From: SG8-4 sp964598225
Lineage (GTDB): Bacteria > Planctomycetota > Phycisphaerae > Sedimentisphaerales > Anaerobacaceae
Direction of reading: 5' to 3'
NCBI GenBank assembly: GCA_964598225.1
Contig: CAZRBG010000056.1
Coordinates: 1-38,105 of the forward strand
Length of the DNA: 38,105 bases
Shown here: positions 16,726 through 25,509 of the stretch, piece by piece
Layout: each line of letters opens with the position of its first letter
Position numbering within the stretch: the stretch's first letter is position 1
The notes under the pieces: generated by a model
What the model was told of the DNA's origin: nothing
The model's database searches: none
What the model saw: only the letters and a program-made list of their open reading frames with translations
Made by a program: the position numbers and the translations under genes

Positions 16726-17058
16726 ATGTCAGAGCAAAAAATGGCCCATTCGGTTGACGCAACGAATCTGGCCGACATCCTCGAGAGGGTGCTGGATAAG
16801 GGACTTGTGATTGCAGGAGACATTAAGATTCAACTGGCGGATATCGATCTTCTCAACATAAAAATCAGGCTGCTCGTCGCTTCAGTAGACAGAGCGATGG
16901 AAATGGGGATAAACTGGTGGCAGCAGGATTCATACCTTTCTGCCAAGCCCGAAAAAGAAGACCTCGAGCGGGAAAATAGGGAACTGAAGCGGAAATTAGA
17001 GCGCAACAAAGAACTGCGAGAGAGATCGGAACGGCTCGAAACGAAAGCAAAATTGTAA
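16726..17058 (+). CDS. gvpJ: GvpA-family minor protein GvpJ
   Basis: 110-aa GvpA paralogue with the GvpJ signature: LADILERVLDKGLVIAGDIK, IQLADIDLLNIKIRLLVASV and the closing MGINWW. After residue 65 there is a charged helical extension (DLERENRELKRKLERNKEL) typical of GvpJ and absent from GvpA. ATG at 16726 follows AAGGAAGCAGAA; a TTG at 16705 lies upstream but has no better site. Lies downstream of gvpK as in the Bacillus cluster. Confidence 0.92.
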   Translation: MSEQKMAHSVDATNLADILERVLDKGLVIAGDIKIQLADIDLLNIKIRLLVASVDRAMEMGINWWQQDSYLSAKPEKEDLERENRELKRKLERNKELRERSERLETKAKL

Positions 17059-17069
17059 AGACATTTCTT

Positions 17070-17759
17070 ATGAGAACGCTAATTTACGTGCCCGTGATAC
17101 ATTCCAGTGCCGACCTCGGCTCCATTGCCGAGGACGTCGCCGCAGGAGGGATCAAGCACCTGGGTGAAGATATATGGCTGGAGCACAGAAAGGCGGTTGA
17201 GGGCTTCTGGGACGCCGTGTCGCGGTATTTCGATTCTGTGGATGTGGACGGTATGAGAGTGTATCAGGATGGAATGGTTGCCGATGGCGAAATAGGCCGC
17301 AGAATAGTAGAGGAAACCGCCGGGGCCGGCAGCAAGAACTATCAACTGCTGTTAAGACTTCTCGAAAGGGGTGCATCTCTGGTCAAAACCGAGGATTTGC
17401 ACCTGGTTAAGCAGGAACACGACAGCTTGATCGCGATAACGCAGACAAAATCGACGACCAAAAAGATTGCCGCCTTTATCAGGTATAAACTGGTCAAGGG
17501 TATCTTACTAAACAAAAGAGACGCCCATATTGCCGCCAGAATAGACGAGACTCTCAAAGATCACGGGCAAGGAATTTTGTTCATTGGTGCTTTTCATCGA
17601 ATCAAACGGCGACTGCCAAAAGACATCCATGTCAAAGAACTAAAGGATACCGACAAAATAAAACGCTATCAAAGGCTGCTGCCTCTTCACAAGAGGTTCA
17701 AAAAGCAATTTGACGAATTAGGCCAATATATAGTGTCGGAAATTACATGCCATTATTGA
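17070..17759 (+). CDS. TraB/GumN-like protein ending the gas vesicle cluster
   Basis: 229-aa soluble protein, not one of the named Gvp families. The segment RDAHIAARIDETLKDHG (150-166), followed by GILFIGAFH at 168-176, matches the C-terminal motif of TraB/GumN/PrgY-type proteins (RNxxMAxxI..L..G..VGAxH). A His at residue 11 (PVIHSS) could be the N-terminal active-site counterpart. Family members are proposed metal-dependent proteases or regulators. It begins 11 nt after gvpJ on the same strand and is the last gene before a convergent one, so it belongs to the operon. Function in gas vesicles is unknown; the family call is by motif only. Confidence 0.7.
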   Translation: MRTLIYVPVIHSSADLGSIAEDVAAGGIKHLGEDIWLEHRKAVEGFWDAVSRYFDSVDVDGMRVYQDGMVADGEIGRRIVEETAGAGSKNYQLLLRLLERGASLVKTEDLHLVKQEHDSLIAITQTKSTTKKIAAFIRYKLVKGILLNKRDAHIAARIDETLKDHGQGILFIGAFHRIKRRLPKDIHVKELKDTDKIKRYQRLLPLHKRFKKQFDELGQYIVSEITCHY

Positions 17760-17880
17760 ACCACGGACTGAGGTTAAGGTGAACAGAGGCCGCGTTACTC
17801 CGCTGGATAGGTGCGTGGCCACAGTCTGATCCCCAATAGCAAAAAAAGATTCGCCTCGCTGTTCGTGTTCGGGGCCGGCG

Positions 17881-19182
17881 TTATTTGCCGACGCAGTATA
17901 GCTTGCCTGTCGTTCGTATGAACAAATTGCCGTGTGCGGCGGCGATTGATGCGCGAACCACTTTCAGGCCGCGGGGCTCGTCCATCGGCATTTGTTTCAG
18001 GACGTTTCCATTAGCCGCATCGACTATGGCCACTTCTCCCGAATGGTCGATTATGTAGATATTTCCATCTGCGGCCAGAGGCGACGCCTCGTATTTCCTA
18101 CGGCCGGGCGTTTCGATGCTCCATTTGACCTTGCCCGTCTGCGGTCCGACTCGAGAAAGATGCTTTCGCAGGTCGCTGAGCACGAAGAAATCGCCATCGT
18201 AGTAAGCCGGTGTCGGAACATCGGAGGAGACCTCTTTCACGTCTCGGCTTGCCCATGCGACGTCGGCATCGTTGCCCTTGACTTTTATTGCATAGATTGG
18301 ATCGTTCTTCGGCGCGCACGCTAACACGATATTCCCCGCTGCAACAGGTGACGGAACCAGCCGCCAATGGCCGATTCGTCTCGGATTCCACGTGCCCCAG
18401 CGCCATAATTCCTCTCCCGTCTCAAGGCTGTGCCCGCTTAGCGCGTCGCCTCCGGCTACCAGCAGTTGTTGCCTGCCGTTTATCGTTTCGGGTATCGGCG
18501 TGCTGAATGCTTCGCGCGACTCGGCAACGGCCTTGCTCGGACGGATATGACGCCACAGGGTCTTTCCGGTCTCGGGATTCACGGCCAGGATGTACGACTC
18601 GTTAACTCTGTCTCTCATGCCGTGACCGCGCGCCGGGACGTCCCGCTGCAAAACCTGTATGTACAGTTTATCGTCGAAAATCGTGGGACTGCTGGCGGGG
18701 GTCCACTGGATCGCGAATTCTCCGTAGTCGTCGTGAAGATTCCGCTCCCACTTGCGGCTGCCGCCGACGTTAAAACACACGAGTTCCCCGCTGGCATAGA
18801 AAAAGACCACGACCTTGCCGTCAGTAACCGGCGACGAAGCGGCGAACGTACTGCGCTTGTCCCGGCTTGTGCCCCCGGTTATGTCGTGTTGCCAGAGGAG
18901 CTTTCCATTAGTCCGATCAAAACACATTGCTTCAAGCATGTCTCGAGACTCATCGATGCCTGAGATGAAAACGCGATCTCCCCAGATAATAGGCGTGGCT
19001 GCCGAAGACCCGGGCAAATCGGCGCTCCATGCGATTCCTTCGGTCCGGCTCCAAGCTGACGGCAGGTTCTTCTCATCGGTGGAACCATCGAAATTGGGAC
19101 CCCGCCAATGCGGCCAATTGCCGGCGCAAGCTATCGACGACCCTAAAAAAACAAACATCAAGAATTTAGCGTACTTCAACAT
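17881..19182 (-). CDS. Secreted PQQ-like beta-propeller protein
   Basis: 433-aa exported protein. N-terminal signal peptide (MLKYAKFLMFVFLGSSIACA), then WPHWRGPNFDGSTDEKNLP, the common start of planctomycete PQQ-like repeat proteins. At least six blades contain patterns such as NGKLLWQHDI, GSRKWERNL, TGKTLWRHI, TGEELWRWG and TGKVKWSIE. No catalytic domain is attached. Ribosome site AAGGAAAGGGAATACA precedes the ATG. Convergent with the gas vesicle operon 121 nt away; no clear terminator hairpin was found between them. Probably a periplasmic binding or scaffold protein; ligand unknown. Confidence 0.9.
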   Translation of the reverse strand: MLKYAKFLMFVFLGSSIACAGNWPHWRGPNFDGSTDEKNLPSAWSRTEGIAWSADLPGSSAATPIIWGDRVFISGIDESRDMLEAMCFDRTNGKLLWQHDITGGTSRDKRSTFAASSPVTDGKVVVFFYASGELVCFNVGGSRKWERNLHDDYGEFAIQWTPASSPTIFDDKLYIQVLQRDVPARGHGMRDRVNESYILAVNPETGKTLWRHIRPSKAVAESREAFSTPIPETINGRQQLLVAGGDALSGHSLETGEELWRWGTWNPRRIGHWRLVPSPVAAGNIVLACAPKNDPIYAIKVKGNDADVAWASRDVKEVSSDVPTPAYYDGDFFVLSDLRKHLSRVGPQTGKVKWSIETPGRRKYEASPLAADGNIYIIDHSGEVAIVDAANGNVLKQMPMDEPRGLKVVRASIAAAHGNLFIRTTGKLYCVGK

Positions 19183-19432
19183 TGTATTCCCTTTCCTTAT
19201 GAAACTAATGTTCTTCTCTTCCTATGACAGAGCAACCCAATTGGCAGTTAAACAATGATGTAAAGATACACGGTCCGACGTGCATAAGTCAACAGCAAAA
19301 AGGGACATTCTGGTTTTCCATCTTAGCAAGGATGGCAGCACCGCTCGCAGATTTCTGTTGAAACCGCTACCATCCCAAGAGCGATTAACCGTCACCGGTC
19401 CGTGAGGCTCGTGTTTTATGTGCGCCCGGTGT

Positions 19433-20737
19433 CTAAACCAGTGTTGTTTTGCCGGGCATGGCTACCGGTCGCATTGGCAGGTCGCCGAATTCGTATTCCG
19501 GGGGGCTCAGATCCAGCTTCGAGGCTTTCAGCGCCCAGTCGAATTTCAGGGCCCGGCCTGTATACGCGGCCATCCTGCCCATTATGCACGTCAGGGTACT
19601 CTCGGCGATGCGCCTGCCCTCGTTCAGGTGCTTGCCGGAGCGGATCGCGGCTATCTGATCGGCGTGCTGCTTGAGCGTCGGGCTCGGGTTCGGGCCTTCG
19701 TACCGGAACGGCTTTTCGCCGTCGATGACGAAGCCGCCTTCGTGCGTATATGCCTTGCCTTTCGTGCCGATAATGCGTGCATCCTGGCGATAGCTGAGTC
19801 CGTCGATCTGAGAACCCATGTACCCGACGCGGACGCCGTTGGGATACTCGAACTCGACGGAGATGTGGTCGTAAATGTTGCCGTACTCGGGGCCGGTGCG
19901 GACCTGCCGACCGCCGAGCGCGATGCACTGCACCGGATGCGAGCCGAGTGCCCAGTTCATTCTGTCGAGATTGTGGACGTGCATCTCGGCGATGAAGTCG
20001 CCGCTCAGCCAGGTCAGGAAAAGCCATCGCCGGATCTGCCATTCCATATCCGACCAGCCGCCCTTGCGCTGTTTCGTGGCCGAGTGCCAGTTCAGCATTC
20101 CGCCGCCGATCCTCAGGCAATTGCCGCTGACGATTTCGCCGATGTCGCCGTCGTGGATCCTCTTCATGCCTTCGACCAGATGCGCCATTCGGCGGCTTTG
20201 CGTGCCGGCCACTATGGTCAGGCCTTTTTCGTCGGCCATCTTTGTCGTCTCGAGCACCGAGCGAACGCCCACCGGGTCCACCGCTACGGGCTTTTCCGCA
20301 AATACGTGCTTGCCCGCCTCGATAGCGGCCCGAAGATGTGCCGGGCGGAAGTGGGGCGGTTCGGTTAGAATGACAAGGTCCACGTCGCTGGCCAGAACCT
20401 TCTTGTATGCGTCCCAGCCGACGAAGCAGGTGTCGTCGGTTACCTTGACCTTGTCGGGCAGCTTCTGCGTGAGGCGATTGCGGCAGGAGTTGAGTTGATC
20501 GGCGAACAGGTCGCCCATCGCCACAAGCTCCACATTCTCGGCGCAGTTCAAGCAGTTAGTCGTGTCATACGTGCCGCGTCCGCCGCAGCCGATCAGGCCG
20601 AGACGGATTTTGTCCGAGCCGCCCGCGAACATTTTGTCTGTCTCGGCCAACATCGCAGCCGCTCCGACTACTCCTGATGTTTTGATGAAGTTTCTCCGGG
20701 TAAGCCTTTGACTGTTTTGAAGTGTCTCGCGTTTCAT
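19433..20737 (-). CDS. Tat-exported Gfo/Idh/MocA family oxidoreductase
   Basis: 434-aa NAD(P)-dependent dehydrogenase-like protein. A Tat signal (LTRRNFIKTSG plus hydrophobic run) precedes the Rossmann motif GLIGCGGRG at 47-55, and the EKP motif (HVFAEKPVA) marks the nucleotide-dependent active site. The C-terminal half is the usual beta-sheet substrate domain, beginning near SRRMAHLVEG. The ATG at 20737 is 7 nt after AAAGGAC; longer in-frame starts up to 20917 would place 60 unrelated residues before the Tat signal. Divergent from the esterase gene. Exported Gfo/Idh/MocA enzymes are common in planctomycetes; the sugar acted on is unknown. Confidence 0.9.
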   Translation of the reverse strand: MKRETLQNSQRLTRRNFIKTSGVVGAAAMLAETDKMFAGGSDKIRLGLIGCGGRGTYDTTNCLNCAENVELVAMGDLFADQLNSCRNRLTQKLPDKVKVTDDTCFVGWDAYKKVLASDVDLVILTEPPHFRPAHLRAAIEAGKHVFAEKPVAVDPVGVRSVLETTKMADEKGLTIVAGTQSRRMAHLVEGMKRIHDGDIGEIVSGNCLRIGGGMLNWHSATKQRKGGWSDMEWQIRRWLFLTWLSGDFIAEMHVHNLDRMNWALGSHPVQCIALGGRQVRTGPEYGNIYDHISVEFEYPNGVRVGYMGSQIDGLSYRQDARIIGTKGKAYTHEGGFVIDGEKPFRYEGPNPSPTLKQHADQIAAIRSGKHLNEGRRIAESTLTCIMGRMAAYTGRALKFDWALKASKLDLSPPEYEFGDLPMRPVAMPGKTTLV

Positions 20738-20919
20738 GGTTCGTCCTTTCAATTGACCACAACTCTGTGAAGTAACCGGATCAGTGTAACAGAGAGCTTG
20801 CTCGCAATAAAGCATTTTGTTTGTGTTGAGGCTGTCGATTGCAATTCGTGCGGTTCTGCCTATAATGGTCGCCAACGGCATGAAAATATTTTGCGAGGAA
20901 ACTTGAAAGGAGCTCAATC

Positions 20920-22848
20920 ATGCGAATTTGGCACACGATGGCAATTGTACTGACTTTAACGTTCACCGTCGCCGGGCAGGAGTACGGCGAGCCCGACACA
21001 GGGATGCCGGGCGACGAAATGATCCAAAAGTATCTCGCCCGAGAGACGCAGAAGATTCACGATAACTTTATGGAGGGCATTGATTCTGTCGAGGGCTGGG
21101 AGAAGCTGCTGCCTCGATACAAAGAGGAATATTTCCACATGTTGGGGCTGTGGCCGATGCCTGAGAAGACGCCTCTGAAGGCAACCGTCACCGACACGCT
21201 CGAACGGGATGGCTACGTCGTTGATATGCTGCACTATCAGAGTATGCCGAGACTGTATGTGACCGCGAATCTCTACCGGCCCGAGAAGATCGCCGAAGGG
21301 CAGCGCCTGCCTGCGGTTCTGTACGTCTGCGGGCATTCCAATCGCGGCAGAAACGGCAACAAAACGGCGTACCAGTCGCACGGAATTTGGTTCGCCCGCC
21401 ATGGCTACATCTGCCTTACGGTCGATACGCTGCAATTGGGTGAGATCGCGGCTATCCACCACGGCACCTATCGAGAGCAGCGCTGGTGGTGGCACTCGCG
21501 GGGTTACACGTCGGCCGGAGTCGAGTGCCTTAACGGGATTCGCGGCATCGATTATCTTGTCAGCCGACCGGACGTCGATCCCGAGCGGATCGCGGTGACG
21601 GGCATAAGCGGTGGCGGGGCGGCAACGTTCTGGGTAGCCGCGGCTGATGAGCGAGCGGCAGTGGCCGTGCCGGTTAGCGGGATGGCGGACCTGCCGTCTT
21701 ACGTCACAAACCGTGTGATAAATGGCCATTGCGACTGCATGTTCCTGTATAATACGTTCCAGTGGCCCTGGACGCGCATCGCCGCATTGATCGCGCCAAG
21801 GCCGATGCTGTTCACCAACAGCGACGCCGACCGCATCTTCCCGATGGACGCCAACCGACGCGTCATAAACAGGCTGGAAAGAATCTACAGCCTTTACGGC
21901 AAGAGTCATTACGTAGACAGCATGGTCAGTATCGGCGGCCACGCATACCGAGAGGACATTCGCAAGGCGGCTTTTCGCTTTATCAACATGCACCTCAAGA
22001 ACGACCCGAGACCGGTCACCGATAGTGAGGTGGACTTGGTGATCCGCAGCGGCAGAAACAGGCATTACCCGATAGAACCCGAGGAACTTCGGGTCTTTCC
22101 CGATGATTCCGACATCCCGAAAGATGAATTAAACACGACGATCGACCGGCATTTAGTGCCGATGGCGAAAATCGCTCCGCCTCGCAGGGACGAATACGAA
22201 TCCTGGAAGAGGGGGATTCTGGCCGAGCTTCGCCGCATAACATTTCGATATTTCCCCGAGCGAATTCCACCGGCTGAGCTGCTTGAACAGACCGACTCGA
22301 GCCATTCAAAGCTCGAATCCGAATCCGGCATCGAAGTCTATCTGCGGCGTGCTGGAGAATCAGGCGGGAATGCGAATGCCAAGCGCATTCTCCTGGTTGT
22401 GCGCAATGCCGGCACGGACGAGGCCGGCCTTGACTGGATGCAGAGCGAGCGCAAAGACGGCGATAGCGTATATGTATGCACGCCGCGAGGCGTCGGCGAA
22501 ACCAGATGGACACGCAAGAATCCCCCGAACTACGTCGAGCGTTCCCACGTCCTGCTGGGCAGAACCGTCGATACCGGCCGCGTGTGGGACATCATCGCAA
22601 CCGCCCGTTACCTGCGCGGCACATACGGAGGCGACGTTCGCGTACGCGTCCTCGGAGAAGGCCCGGCCGGGGCGCTGGCGGCATATGCCGCTCTGCTGGA
22701 GCAAGACATATCGGGCGTTGCGGTGAAAGATCCGCCGCTGTCGCACATGGACACCGGTGCGCCGCAGTTCTTAAATGTCCTGCGAGTTTGCGACATACAC
22801 GACGTGCTGGCAATAGTAGGGGCGGCCCACGTGCGCACGGCGAAGTAG
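20920..22848 (+). CDS. Secreted alpha/beta-hydrolase esterase (acetyl xylan esterase-like)
   Basis: 642-aa protein with a short signal peptide (MRIWHTMAIVLTLTFTVAGQ). Residues 115-370 form an alpha/beta-hydrolase: oxyanion-region YVCGHS, nucleophile elbow GIS230GGG, acid Asp in FTNSDADRIFP near 298, and His in IGGHAYR near 349. The order and spacing fit carbohydrate esterases acting on plant or algal polysaccharides. Residues 450-630 resemble a second, degenerate hydrolase half without a clear GxSxG, as in other large planctomycete esterases. GGAGC lies 7 nt before the ATG. Likely substrate is an acetylated polysaccharide, by family only. Confidence 0.85.
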   Translation: MRIWHTMAIVLTLTFTVAGQEYGEPDTGMPGDEMIQKYLARETQKIHDNFMEGIDSVEGWEKLLPRYKEEYFHMLGLWPMPEKTPLKATVTDTLERDGYVVDMLHYQSMPRLYVTANLYRPEKIAEGQRLPAVLYVCGHSNRGRNGNKTAYQSHGIWFARHGYICLTVDTLQLGEIAAIHHGTYREQRWWWHSRGYTSAGVECLNGIRGIDYLVSRPDVDPERIAVTGISGGGAATFWVAAADERAAVAVPVSGMADLPSYVTNRVINGHCDCMFLYNTFQWPWTRIAALIAPRPMLFTNSDADRIFPMDANRRVINRLERIYSLYGKSHYVDSMVSIGGHAYREDIRKAAFRFINMHLKNDPRPVTDSEVDLVIRSGRNRHYPIEPEELRVFPDDSDIPKDELNTTIDRHLVPMAKIAPPRRDEYESWKRGILAELRRITFRYFPERIPPAELLEQTDSSHSKLESESGIEVYLRRAGESGGNANAKRILLVVRNAGTDEAGLDWMQSERKDGDSVYVCTPRGVGETRWTRKNPPNYVERSHVLLGRTVDTGRVWDIIATARYLRGTYGGDVRVRVLGEGPAGALAAYAALLEQDISGVAVKDPPLSHMDTGAPQFLNVLRVCDIHDVLAIVGAAHVRTAK

Positions 22849-22879
22849 TAATATATAACAGGGCGTTGAAGGAAAGACG

Positions 22880-23650
22880 GTGACAAAGGCGCCGGACAAA
22901 GTTGACATGCAACAAATGGAGCCTCGGCTCGCGACGGTAATGAAGAAGGAGCGCCGGGATGCGATTTGTTATACTTTGCTGACGCTTCTGTGTACGCCTT
23001 TCTTCGTTGCGTTGGTCAGCGTTGCGCTCATGATAATGATTGCATTTATCTTCCGATATGCTGATTTTGATATAAACGCCAGAACATTCTATGTATGCCT
23101 CAGTCTCTTTATGGCCACGATGGCGACGTTTGTTCAGTCAGGATTCAATTCTTCTGAGCGACCGGGATTTTTCGATCTTACATGGCTGCTTGGTGTGGGG
23201 GTGCTGCTAATTTTGATTTATGTGACGTTTGCCACGTCACTTGTTGAGACAAAACCTGACACTTTCGCGATCTTCTATACCGTTGCAGGTTTCACAACTC
23301 TCGTTTTGTTCGGACGCGTATACATGAAGACTCCGTTCACCAACGATACCGACTGCGAAGATCCATACCGTTCTCTGCCGCTGGTTATCTTTGGCTTCAT
23401 CGCGATGGCGTATGGGGAAATCGCGAGCAGCTCGTGGCTGTGGTTTCCGCCGGATGAGGATGAGATCAGCATAGCCGCGTGGATTCTGTGCAAGCTTGCC
23501 GAAGACGACGACGGGTCTATCGATATGCGGTCTGCAGACACGCGCATTCTGAGACTTCTGTCCCGCTTGAAATATATTCAGATTATAGACGGCAAACTTC
23601 AACTCACATACAGGGGTTATGAATTTGTCACATCGGCGGACGTCGATTAA
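22880..23650 (+). CDS. Multi-pass membrane protein with C-terminal winged-helix-like end
   Basis: 256-aa protein with five hydrophobic segments (about 32-57, 69-86, 101-120, 130-148, 165-190). The last 65 residues are soluble; ILRLLSRLKYIQIIDGKLQL followed by TYRGYEF looks like a small winged-helix fold, an unusual addition to a membrane protein. GTG start at 22880 after AAGGAAAGACG; a later ATG at 22907 is possible. It sits 31 nt after the esterase gene and may be co-transcribed. No family recognised. Confidence 0.75.
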   Translation: MTKAPDKVDMQQMEPRLATVMKKERRDAICYTLLTLLCTPFFVALVSVALMIMIAFIFRYADFDINARTFYVCLSLFMATMATFVQSGFNSSERPGFFDLTWLLGVGVLLILIYVTFATSLVETKPDTFAIFYTVAGFTTLVLFGRVYMKTPFTNDTDCEDPYRSLPLVIFGFIAMAYGEIASSSWLWFPPDEDEISIAAWILCKLAEDDDGSIDMRSADTRILRLLSRLKYIQIIDGKLQLTYRGYEFVTSADVD

Positions 23651-23689
23651 TATGCTTAGAGTAAAGGCCGGGCGCTGCTATAATGCCCT

Positions 23690-23759
23690 GCATCGCTACG
23701 CTTGCGTCATTCCGAGCGCAGCCGAGGAATCTGTTGTAGAATCCATCGCGAAGCGATGC
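23690..23759. repeat. REP-like nested inverted repeat
   Basis: Outer arms GCATCGCT (23690-23697) and AGCGATGC (23752-23759) enclose two smaller dyads: ATTCC..GGAAT at 23709-23730 and CATCGCGAAGCGATG at 23744-23758. The core CGTCATTCCGAGCGCAGCCG resembles a dispersed intergenic repeat common in bacterial genomes. It fills most of the gap before the FAD oxidoreductase. Confidence 0.65.
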
Positions 23760-23781
23760 GTAATTCAGAAAGGAGACATTA

Positions 23782-25239
23782 ATGAATCGTAGGGAATTTT
23801 CGAAAAACAGCGTGTTGTTGGGAGTGGGTACTCTGGCAGGACTGCCAAAAGCAAGCATGGCGCGCGTGCAGAGTCGGTCGGGTGAGTATTACGAGGAGCC
23901 GGCCAGAAAACTGCCGGTAAGGAAATTCGACGTCGTGGTCGTGGGCGCCGGCACCGGAGGTGTCGTGGCGGCACTCGCGGCCGCTCGGCAGGGGGCCAGG
24001 ACCATGTTGATCGAGAGAAAGGGCTATACCGGCGGGACCGTCACCGAAGGCGGCACGGCGCTTCACAGCTTCTACAATCTCTGGAAGGCCTTTCCGGCAG
24101 TAAAGAAGCGTCAGGTCGTGCAGGGAATCCCCTCCGAAGTTGTCGATCGGATGATAGCTATCGGCGCGTGCTCGGGACATGCCGAGATGCTCAGGGGATA
24201 TAGCTACGATTCTGTTTGCACGGCGATAGATACGGAAATGTACAAGCTCGTCACTATGCAGATGCTCGACCAAGCAGGTGTCTTTATCGCCGTCAATACG
24301 CTGCTAACGGGGGCAATCACGGACGGCAGCCGCATAAGGGGCGCCATCATCGACAGCCGATCCGGCAGAGAAGCGGTCTACGCCAGAGCGTTCATCGATT
24401 GTTCGGCTTATGGCGACCTTGCCGCGTTTGCCGGGGCCGATTACAAAGTCCCCAACGACTACGCCTGCTGCAACAGCATCGGTCTTGCAAACGTGGATTT
24501 AGAGGGGTATCTGGCGCATCTCGAAGAGCACGGCGGATCCAATCAGATAGCTTACGGCATACGAAGCGGCGAGCCGGGCAAAGTCGTGCGTTTCAACGGC
24601 GGCCTCGGAGGTGAGTTCAGTGCCGAGGCGAGAAAGATCGGCATGTCTTCGATGATCACCACCGTTCACGATAATTATCTGATGTTCGTAAAGTGTAATT
24701 TCAAGGTCCCCGGCAGCGTTCTCAATCGCGACGATATGGCCAAGGCCGAGCTTGAGGTGCGAAAGCGCCAGGCCAAAGCTGTCGAGCTGTTCAGAAAATA
24801 CGTCCCCGGCTGCGAAAAGGCCTTCATGGCGCGAACCAGCCCGACACTGAACATCCGCCGGGGCAGGCTCATCACGTGCGACTACGACATAACCCATGAG
24901 GACGTCATCGAGGGCAGGCACTTCGACGACGACGTGATGGCCTACGGCTTCCACGACAGCGCGCCGCGATACCAGATTGCTAACGGCGGCACATACGGCA
25001 TCCCGTACAAGGCTCTTCGCGCCGCGGGAATCGAGAACCTGCTCTGCGCCGGCATGATGATAACCTCCGACCGCCGAGCGCACATGTCCACTCGAAACAC
25101 GGTAAGCTGCATGGCCCAGGGCCAGGCAACCGGTACCGCCGCAGCACTCTGCGCCAAAAAGAACTGCGGCACCCGAGACCTGCCCTACACTGACCTGCGA
25201 GCAGCGTTGGTAAAGGGCGGCGTGTATTTCGAAAGCTAA
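23782..25239 (+). CDS. Tat-type FAD-dependent oxidoreductase
   Basis: 485-aa flavoprotein of the FAD_oxidored type. NRREFSKNS with a hydrophobic run looks like a Tat signal. The dinucleotide fold is VVVVGAGTGG at 51-60 with the partner acid E79 in LIERKGYTGG. The segment TEGGTALHSF and the C-terminal ENLLCAGMMITSDRRAHMST are family features around FAD. AAAGGAGACATT precedes the ATG. Enzymes of this group act on organic acids or sugars in planctomycetes and Bacteroidetes; the substrate is not known. Followed by a microprotein 16 nt later. Confidence 0.88.
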   Translation: MNRREFSKNSVLLGVGTLAGLPKASMARVQSRSGEYYEEPARKLPVRKFDVVVVGAGTGGVVAALAAARQGARTMLIERKGYTGGTVTEGGTALHSFYNLWKAFPAVKKRQVVQGIPSEVVDRMIAIGACSGHAEMLRGYSYDSVCTAIDTEMYKLVTMQMLDQAGVFIAVNTLLTGAITDGSRIRGAIIDSRSGREAVYARAFIDCSAYGDLAAFAGADYKVPNDYACCNSIGLANVDLEGYLAHLEEHGGSNQIAYGIRSGEPGKVVRFNGGLGGEFSAEARKIGMSSMITTVHDNYLMFVKCNFKVPGSVLNRDDMAKAELEVRKRQAKAVELFRKYVPGCEKAFMARTSPTLNIRRGRLITCDYDITHEDVIEGRHFDDDVMAYGFHDSAPRYQIANGGTYGIPYKALRAAGIENLLCAGMMITSDRRAHMSTRNTVSCMAQGQATGTAAALCAKKNCGTRDLPYTDLRAALVKGGVYFES

Positions 25240-25255
25240 TTGATCGAGGAGAATA

Positions 25256-25447
25256 ATGGGAATACTTTGGGAAGTGCTGCAAACGGGAATGATGTATGGC
25301 CAGAAGCGGAAATCCGATTCGGTCGAGGATCGGGTTGAATTTCTTGAGAGGCAGCTTGACGCGACCCAGAATACTTTACGCGAATTAGTTAAAAAGATCG
25401 AGGAAATCCACGGCCTCGATATTGACGGTGACGGCAGGATCGGATGA
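25256..25447 (+). CDS. Microprotein: coiled coil ending in an EF-hand-like loop
   Basis: 63-aa protein with a good ribosome site (GAGGAGAATA). Residues 22-50 are a heptad-rich helix (VEFLERQLDATQNTLRELV). The last nine residues, DIDGDGRIG, fit the first two-thirds of a calcium-binding EF-hand loop (D1, D3, D5, G6, I8), but the chain stops before the position-12 Glu. Possibly a small membrane-associated or oligomerising protein. Sits between the flavoprotein and a REP-like element. Confidence 0.6.
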   Translation: MGILWEVLQTGMMYGQKRKSDSVEDRVEFLERQLDATQNTLRELVKKIEEIHGLDIDGDGRIG

Positions 25448-25461
25448 GTGATCTGTCACCC

Positions 25462-25491
25462 GGTCTGGACTCCCGCTTTCGCGGGAACGAC
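25462..25491. repeat. REP-like hairpin element
   Basis: TCCCGC-TTTC-GCGGGA at 25471-25486 inside GGTCTGGACTCCCG...GGGAACGACAG, a well-known dispersed intergenic palindrome type. Reading through it in frame gives LDSRFRGND, a typical artefact at mis-annotated N-termini, which supports starting the next gene downstream of it. Confidence 0.75.
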
Positions 25492-25509
25492 AGGGCTCAT
25501 GGAGTTAGG

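Noticed and set aside
17760..17880. Possible terminator between the gas vesicle operon and the propeller gene
   Set aside because: No hairpin with a T-run could be found; partial dyads are too weak.
25444..25509. N-terminal extension of the nitroreductase from an earlier ATG
   Set aside because: It translates the REP-like palindrome (LDSRFRGND), a well-known annotation artefact; the ATG at 25510 has a proper ribosome site.
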